From assembly GCA_020831585.1 (NCBI GenBank), contig JAFIGE010000043.1, positions 1 to 34,803 on the forward strand: a stretch of 34,803 bases of DNA, given 5' to 3'. Numbering within the stretch: the stretch's first letter is position 1; each line of letters opens with the position of its first letter. The position numbers and the translations under genes are program-made. Of this stretch, positions 31,128-34,803 are shown piece by piece. The stretch comes from Opitutales bacterium (GTDB lineage Bacteria > Verrucomicrobiota > Verrucomicrobiia > Opitutales > Oceanipulchritudinaceae). The notes beneath the pieces are model-generated. The model did no database searches and was not told where the DNA came from. It was given only the letters and a program-made list of their open reading frames with translations.

Positions 31128-34100
31128 TCATCGGGCAGGCGTGTGGAGGTGGCGCGCGAGCGCTTCGCGCAGCTCGGTGAGTTTCACGGGTTTTCTGATA
31201 AAGTCGTCCATGCCCGCTTCGAGGCAGGTGGTGCGGTCCTCCTCCATGGCGTGGGCCGTCATGCCGATGATGGTGCAGCGTGTGCTGCCGGTGGTGCCGG
31301 TATCCTTCTCATCCGCTCGGATGGAGCGGGTCGCTTCGAGGCCATCCATCACGGGCATTTGCACATCCATGAGGATAATGTCAAAAGGTGCCGCGCGGTG
31401 GGCTTGGAGCACCGCCTGGCCGTTTTCCGCCAGCTCTGCGCTGAGGTCGAGCTTGGCCAACAGAGCCTTGGCGACAATCTGGTTGGTGGGGTTGTCTTCC
31501 GCGAGGAGGATGCGCCGGGCGGGCATCTCCGCTGCCGCCTCTGTCTTTTCAGGCGTGGTCCGTTTGTCAGGAGCTTCGGTGAGGGGATCCCTGAGCACGC
31601 GCAAGGGCAGGGTTAAGGAAAAGGTCGAGCCCTCGCCCAATCGGCTCTCCGCGCCGATCTCGCCCCCCATCAGCCCGACCAGTTGCTTCGATATGGCCAG
31701 CCCCAGGCCGGTGCCACCATACCTCCGCGTGTTCGATCCATCGACTTGGCTGAAGCGGTGGAAAAGCAACTTGGCGGCTTCCTCGCTGATACCGATGCCG
31801 GTGTCTTCCACCTCGACGCGCACCTTCGCTGTGTCCTCGGGGGATGCATCCGCCCGCGCGAGGAGCGATGCGCGGAGCCAGACTGTCCCCGTCTCCGTGA
31901 ACTTGATGGCATTCCCCACGAGATTGGTGAGGATTTGCCGCAACCGGTCATCGTCGCCCGCGACCCATTGGGGGAGGGCGGGATCGATTACGAGGTGGAA
32001 GGCGAGTCCTTTCTCCCGCGCTTGCAGCGCCCAGGCATGGGCGAAATCCTTGAGAAGACTTGGGAGGTGCACTGGTTCCTCTTCCAGATCGACCTTGCCT
32101 GCTTCGATTTTAGAGAAATCGAGTATGCCATCGATCAGGCTGATCAGGCTGTTGCCGCTGCTTTGGACGATTTGAGCATAGTGGCGCTGGGTCGGGTCGA
32201 GTTCGGTCTCCATGAGCAGATCCGTCATCCCGATGACGCCGTTCATGGGTGTGCGGATCTCGTGGCTCATATTGGCGAGAAACTCGCTCTTGGCCCGATT
32301 GGCCGTTTCAGCGGCCTGCATGGCCGCGCGCAGAGCATCTTCCATGCGCTTGCGGTCGGTCAAATCAACGTCGATGCAGTAAAACTCGGGCTCTTTGCCC
32401 GGCACCTGCACAAGGGCATGGGATGAATAAACGGTGACGGGCGAGCCATCCTTCCGGCGCAAGGTGAGCTCCGCCGCCGGGATGGGCTTGCCTGTGGCCC
32501 GCATGGCGGCGATCTCCGCTTTCACGGCCTCGCGCATTTCCGTGGGGATGATCAAATCGAGGAGATTTCGGCCCATGGCCTCTTCCGCCGTGTATCCATA
32601 AAAGCGCTCGGAGGCCTCGTTCCAATACCGCACCGTGCCATTCATGGCATAGCCCTGCACGGAGACGGTTTCCACGCACCGGAGGATTTCCCTGAAACGC
32701 TTCTCGCTCTCCCGCAGAGCCGCCTCAGCCGCCATTTTCTCCGAAACATCCCGCGCCACGGCCAACAGGGCGAAGGGCTCGCCATTAGGACGCCGAAGGA
32801 AGGTGCTCGTCATTTGCGTCGGGAAGACCGTGCCGTCCTTGCGCACGTGATCGACCACGCGGGCATCGCCTCCTTCCCTCTGCAATTTTTCCAGAGACGG
32901 CAGGACTTCTTCCTGCATCTTTTTTTCATTATGAAAGATCCGCAGGTGCTGGCCGATCAGTTCGTCCACGCTGCGACCGTGCATTTGCGCCCAGGCATTG
33001 TTGACGAAGCGGATGTTTCCTTCCATGTCCGTCATGGCAATGCCGTCGATGGCCTGCTCGACACCGGTCTTGAACTCGAGCAATTGCTCTTCAAGGCGTT
33101 TTCGCTCGGTCACATCGGCCTCCACGCCAAAGTGGCCCACGATGCGGCCCCTTCCATCGTAGAGGCAGATGTAGTCGCCTTCAATGGTTATGGGGGAACC
33201 GTCCAGTTTCCGCTCATAGGTTTCCGTGTGCCATTGTCCACGGTCGAAGAGTTCACGTGTTATGGATCTGGCTTGGGCTAAATCATGCTGAAACAGTTCC
33301 CTTAAGGTGATGCCGAGCAAATCCCCCTCCTTGGCACCATACTGATAGAGGACCGCTTGGTTGGTCCTCGTCATGCGTTGATGGTCGAGAGCGTATTCGA
33401 TCATCTCGTCTTTGTTGGCTCCCTTGGCATTCCAGTCTATCGGCTTGTCGAGCAGGAAGATATAACAACCATTCAGTGATTGCGAAAAGAATGACTCCAA
33501 AATGCGTTCATTGAAAGCCAGCTTGCGGTTAAGCAGATAACTTCTGGCAAATCCCGCCAGGAGGAACACGGCCAACACGCTGAGGCCGATCAGCCATGGC
33601 CAAAATTGACGGATAAACTGTCCGAAGGTGACGCGGCCATCATCTTCGAAAGGTGGCAGGCGTAAATCACGCAGCAGTTCGCGGATCGGTGTGTAGTCTT
33701 CCGGGGTGTTCCAGCCGACGCTGCTCATCGCCTGCGCCGCCTCATCCTCCGGTTCCATTTGCATGAGGGCCAAGGCAACCTGTTTGGCCAAATGGGGGTC
33801 CGTGCCCGCGAGGGCGGCCAGGGGCCATTCGGGATAGAGCCGGGTGGAGAGCGCGTAGGGGTAGGTGGGATAGTCCGCAGCGCGACTGCCGAGGACCTTC
33901 AACTGCGCCCGATCCAGGAGACCCTCGCTGACCATCCGCTCGATTTGCGTGCTGCGCACCGTGCCCGCGTCGACCTGCCCGGACAGAATTGCTTCGACCA
34001 CCGCATCATGGCTGCCTTTGAAAAGAACTTGCTGCAAACCGCCCCCCGGATGAATGCCCGCTTTGACCAACTCGCGCCAAGCGGCGTGCCATCCCCCAAG

Positions 34101-34745
34101 GGAGTCCGGGCTAACCGCCGCGAAGCGTTTGCCCTGAAGATCCGTCAAGGCATGAAGATCTTCCCGCTCCGCCAAGGTGAGGATCACACCGCCAAAGTGG
34201 GATTTGGGCCCGAAGGGGGTGGGCATCTGGATCGTGAGAATTCTTCGCGCCAGTCCGTGATACTCCAAATAGGCGTAAAGCGACGGATTGGCGGAGACAA
34301 AATCCATTTCCCCCGCGCGCACGGCGGGAATCAGGTCATCAAAACCCAGGGGTACGATTTCGAAAACCCATTCATCAAGCCGATCACTTAAATAAGCGGC
34401 GGTCGGCCCCCATTCCCGCAGGCAGATCTCAAAACCCCGGTTGGCCAAAACCCCGATGCGGACCACCGCCGGGGGTGGCCCGGTGTTGCCTCCGCTTACG
34501 GGCGCAATCGAAGAGGCGCCACCCTCGCTCAAGACAGCAGGCGCGGAGTCGGCCCGGAGATACGCAATCGGCACGATCGATACTGCTGTCAGAAGCGGAA
34601 CAAGCGAGGAAGCCGAAGGGCGGAGCGCCATCCATGCGCGCTTCAGCGCGGCGATTGCCAGCCCCAGGGGAGCGGAGACCCCAAGGGCTTTGTTTCCCCC
34701 CGCGTTTGGCCCTTCCGGAGAGCCCGGCTTTTCCTTTGTTTTCAT
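31128..34745 (-). CDS. Hybrid sensor histidine kinase with PhnD/TtrS-like periplasmic sensor domain
   Basis: The 1205-residue product has a membrane helix at about 48-63, then a periplasmic binding-protein-like domain (about 90-350; [70 protein letters not shown]) of the PhnD/TtrS kind, and a second membrane helix at about 380-402. Three PAS domains follow (about 410-550, 560-685, 690-805), then the kinase core with [11 protein letters not shown] (His828), [23 protein letters not shown] and [14 protein letters not shown] receiver with Asp1127 in [13 protein letters not shown] ends it; no HPt is present. The ATG at 34745 was chosen for AAGGAG four nt upstream; an in-frame ATG at 34772 adds nine residues. 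It heads the signalling operon. The ligand is unknown: relatives sense tetrathionate or oxyanions, but specificity cannot be read here. Confidence 0.9.
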   Translation of the reverse strand: MKTKEKPGSPEGPNAGGNKALGVSAPLGLAIAALKRAWMALRPSASSLVPLLTAVSIVPIAYLRADSAPAVLSEGGASSIAPVSGGNTGPPPAVVRIGVLANRGFEICLREWGPTAAYLSDRLDEWVFEIVPLGFDDLIPAVRAGEMDFVSANPSLYAYLEYHGLARRILTIQMPTPFGPKSHFGGVILTLAEREDLHALTDLQGKRFAAVSPDSLGGWHAAWRELVKAGIHPGGGLQQVLFKGSHDAVVEAILSGQVDAGTVRSTQIERMVSEGLLDRAQLKVLGSRAADYPTYPYALSTRLYPEWPLAALAGTDPHLAKQVALALMQMEPEDEAAQAMSSVGWNTPEDYTPIRELLRDLRLPPFEDDGRVTFGQFIRQFWPWLIGLSVLAVFLLAGFARSYLLNRKLAFNERILESFFSQSLNGCYIFLLDKPIDWNAKGANKDEMIEYALDHQRMTRTNQAVLYQYGAKEGDLLGITLRELFQHDLAQARSITRELFDRGQWHTETYERKLDGSPITIEGDYICLYDGRGRIVGHFGVEADVTERKRLEEQLLEFKTGVEQAIDGIAMTDMEGNIRFVNNAWAQMHGRSVDELIGQHLRIFHNEKKMQEEVLPSLEKLQREGGDARVVDHVRKDGTVFPTQMTSTFLRRPNGEPFALLAVARDVSEKMAAEAALRESEKRFREILRCVETVSVQGYAMNGTVRYWNEASERFYGYTAEEAMGRNLLDLIIPTEMREAVKAEIAAMRATGKPIPAAELTLRRKDGSPVTVYSSHALVQVPGKEPEFYCIDVDLTDRKRMEDALRAAMQAAETANRAKSEFLANMSHEIRTPMNGVIGMTDLLMETELDPTQRHYAQIVQSSGNSLISLIDGILDFSKIEAGKVDLEEEPVHLPSLLKDFAHAWALQAREKGLAFHLVIDPALPQWVAGDDDRLRQILTNLVGNAIKFTETGTVWLRASLLARADASPEDTAKVRVEVEDTGIGISEEAAKLLFHRFSQVDGSNTRRYGGTGLGLAISKQLVGLMGGEIGAESRLGEGSTFSLTLPLRVLRDPLTEAPDKRTTPEKTEAAAEMPARRILLAEDNPTNQIVAKALLAKLDLSAELAENGQAVLQAHRAAPFDIILMDVQMPVMDGLEATRSIRADEKDTGTTGSTRCTIIGMTAHAMEEDRTTCLEAGMDDFIRKPVKLTELREALARHLHTPAR

Positions 34746-34749
34746 GCGA

Positions 34750-34755
34750 CTCCTT
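34750..34755 (-). promoter_or_regulatory. Shine-Dalgarno site of the TtrS-like kinase gene
   Basis: Minus-strand AAGGAG lies four nt before the ATG at 34745. It is the clearest Shine-Dalgarno sequence in the window, where most genes have none, and decides against the upstream in-frame ATG at 34772. Confidence 0.7.
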
Positions 34756-34803
34756 TGAATTTGCCCGCTCACCGTTGCCGCCCTGCTCCCTTTGCCAGCC
34801 AGC

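Overview
The window is GC-rich bacterial chromosome carrying a surface-polysaccharide locus interleaved with a large signal-transduction operon. A PEP-CTERM-type surface protein, an ExeA/XrtA-type ATPase, a Wzz/GumC-type chain-length protein, a RAYT-family transposase with multi-hairpin intergenic repeats, and few Shine-Dalgarno sequences all suggest a PVC-type bacterium, most likely Verrucomicrobiota (Opitutae-like). That placement is inferred from gene content, not from a marker gene. I see no tRNA, rRNA or CRISPR array.

Layout. 1-441 is intergenic, with two tandem copies of a hairpin-rich repeat. 4983-442 (minus) is a four-gene operon with ATGA overlaps: polysaccharide pyruvyl transferase, GT4, GT2 and a metal-dependent phosphodiesterase. 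4984-5649 is intergenic and holds a 303-nt repeat plus a partial copy. 6674-5650 (minus) is a Phd/YefM-like antitoxin with a zeta-family toxin. 6853-16357 (plus) runs: secreted lectin-like PEP-CTERM protein, STAS protein, WecG/TagA-type GT26 fused to a STAS domain, GT4, CBS-type family II pyrophosphatase, GT4, AAA ATPase, Wzz-like protein. 16358-16942 is intergenic and holds the second 303-nt repeat, which abuts the RAYT transposase gene (17938-16943, minus). 19581-18040 (minus) is a Wzx-like flippase. 19788-22619 (plus) holds a nucleotidyltransferase-like protein, a GT2 and a GT8-like transferase. 34745-22599 (minus) is one compact run of seven genes: hybrid kinase with a periplasmic PhnD/TtrS-like sensor, initiating sugar phosphotransferase, hexapeptide protein with a degenerate phosphotransferase-like tail, cytosolic hybrid kinase, receiver plus degenerate-kinase protein, HATPase-GAF-SpoIIE phosphatase, and a lone receiver.

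How it may work together. The sugar phosphotransferase (31109-30363) would load the first sugar phosphate onto the lipid carrier. GT26, GT4, GT2 and GT8-like enzymes would extend the repeat unit, the pyruvyl transferase and possibly the phosphodiesterase would decorate or process it, the flippase would move it, and the Wzz-like protein with its ATPase would set chain length. No Wzy polymerase, outer-membrane export channel or exosortase lies in the window.

The most unusual feature is the wiring. A complete partner-switch parts list is present: an RsbW-like kinase domain and an RsbU-like phosphatase domain in one protein, a free STAS protein, and a STAS domain fused to a glycosyltransferase. 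The initiating enzyme sits inside the phosphorelay operon. Next to it is a hexapeptide protein whose C-terminus aligns with the phosphotransferase active-site region but has His-Arg in place of the Asp-Glu dyad. I infer post-translational control of polysaccharide synthesis by phosphorylation-dependent STAS switching and a phosphorelay; nothing here proves it.
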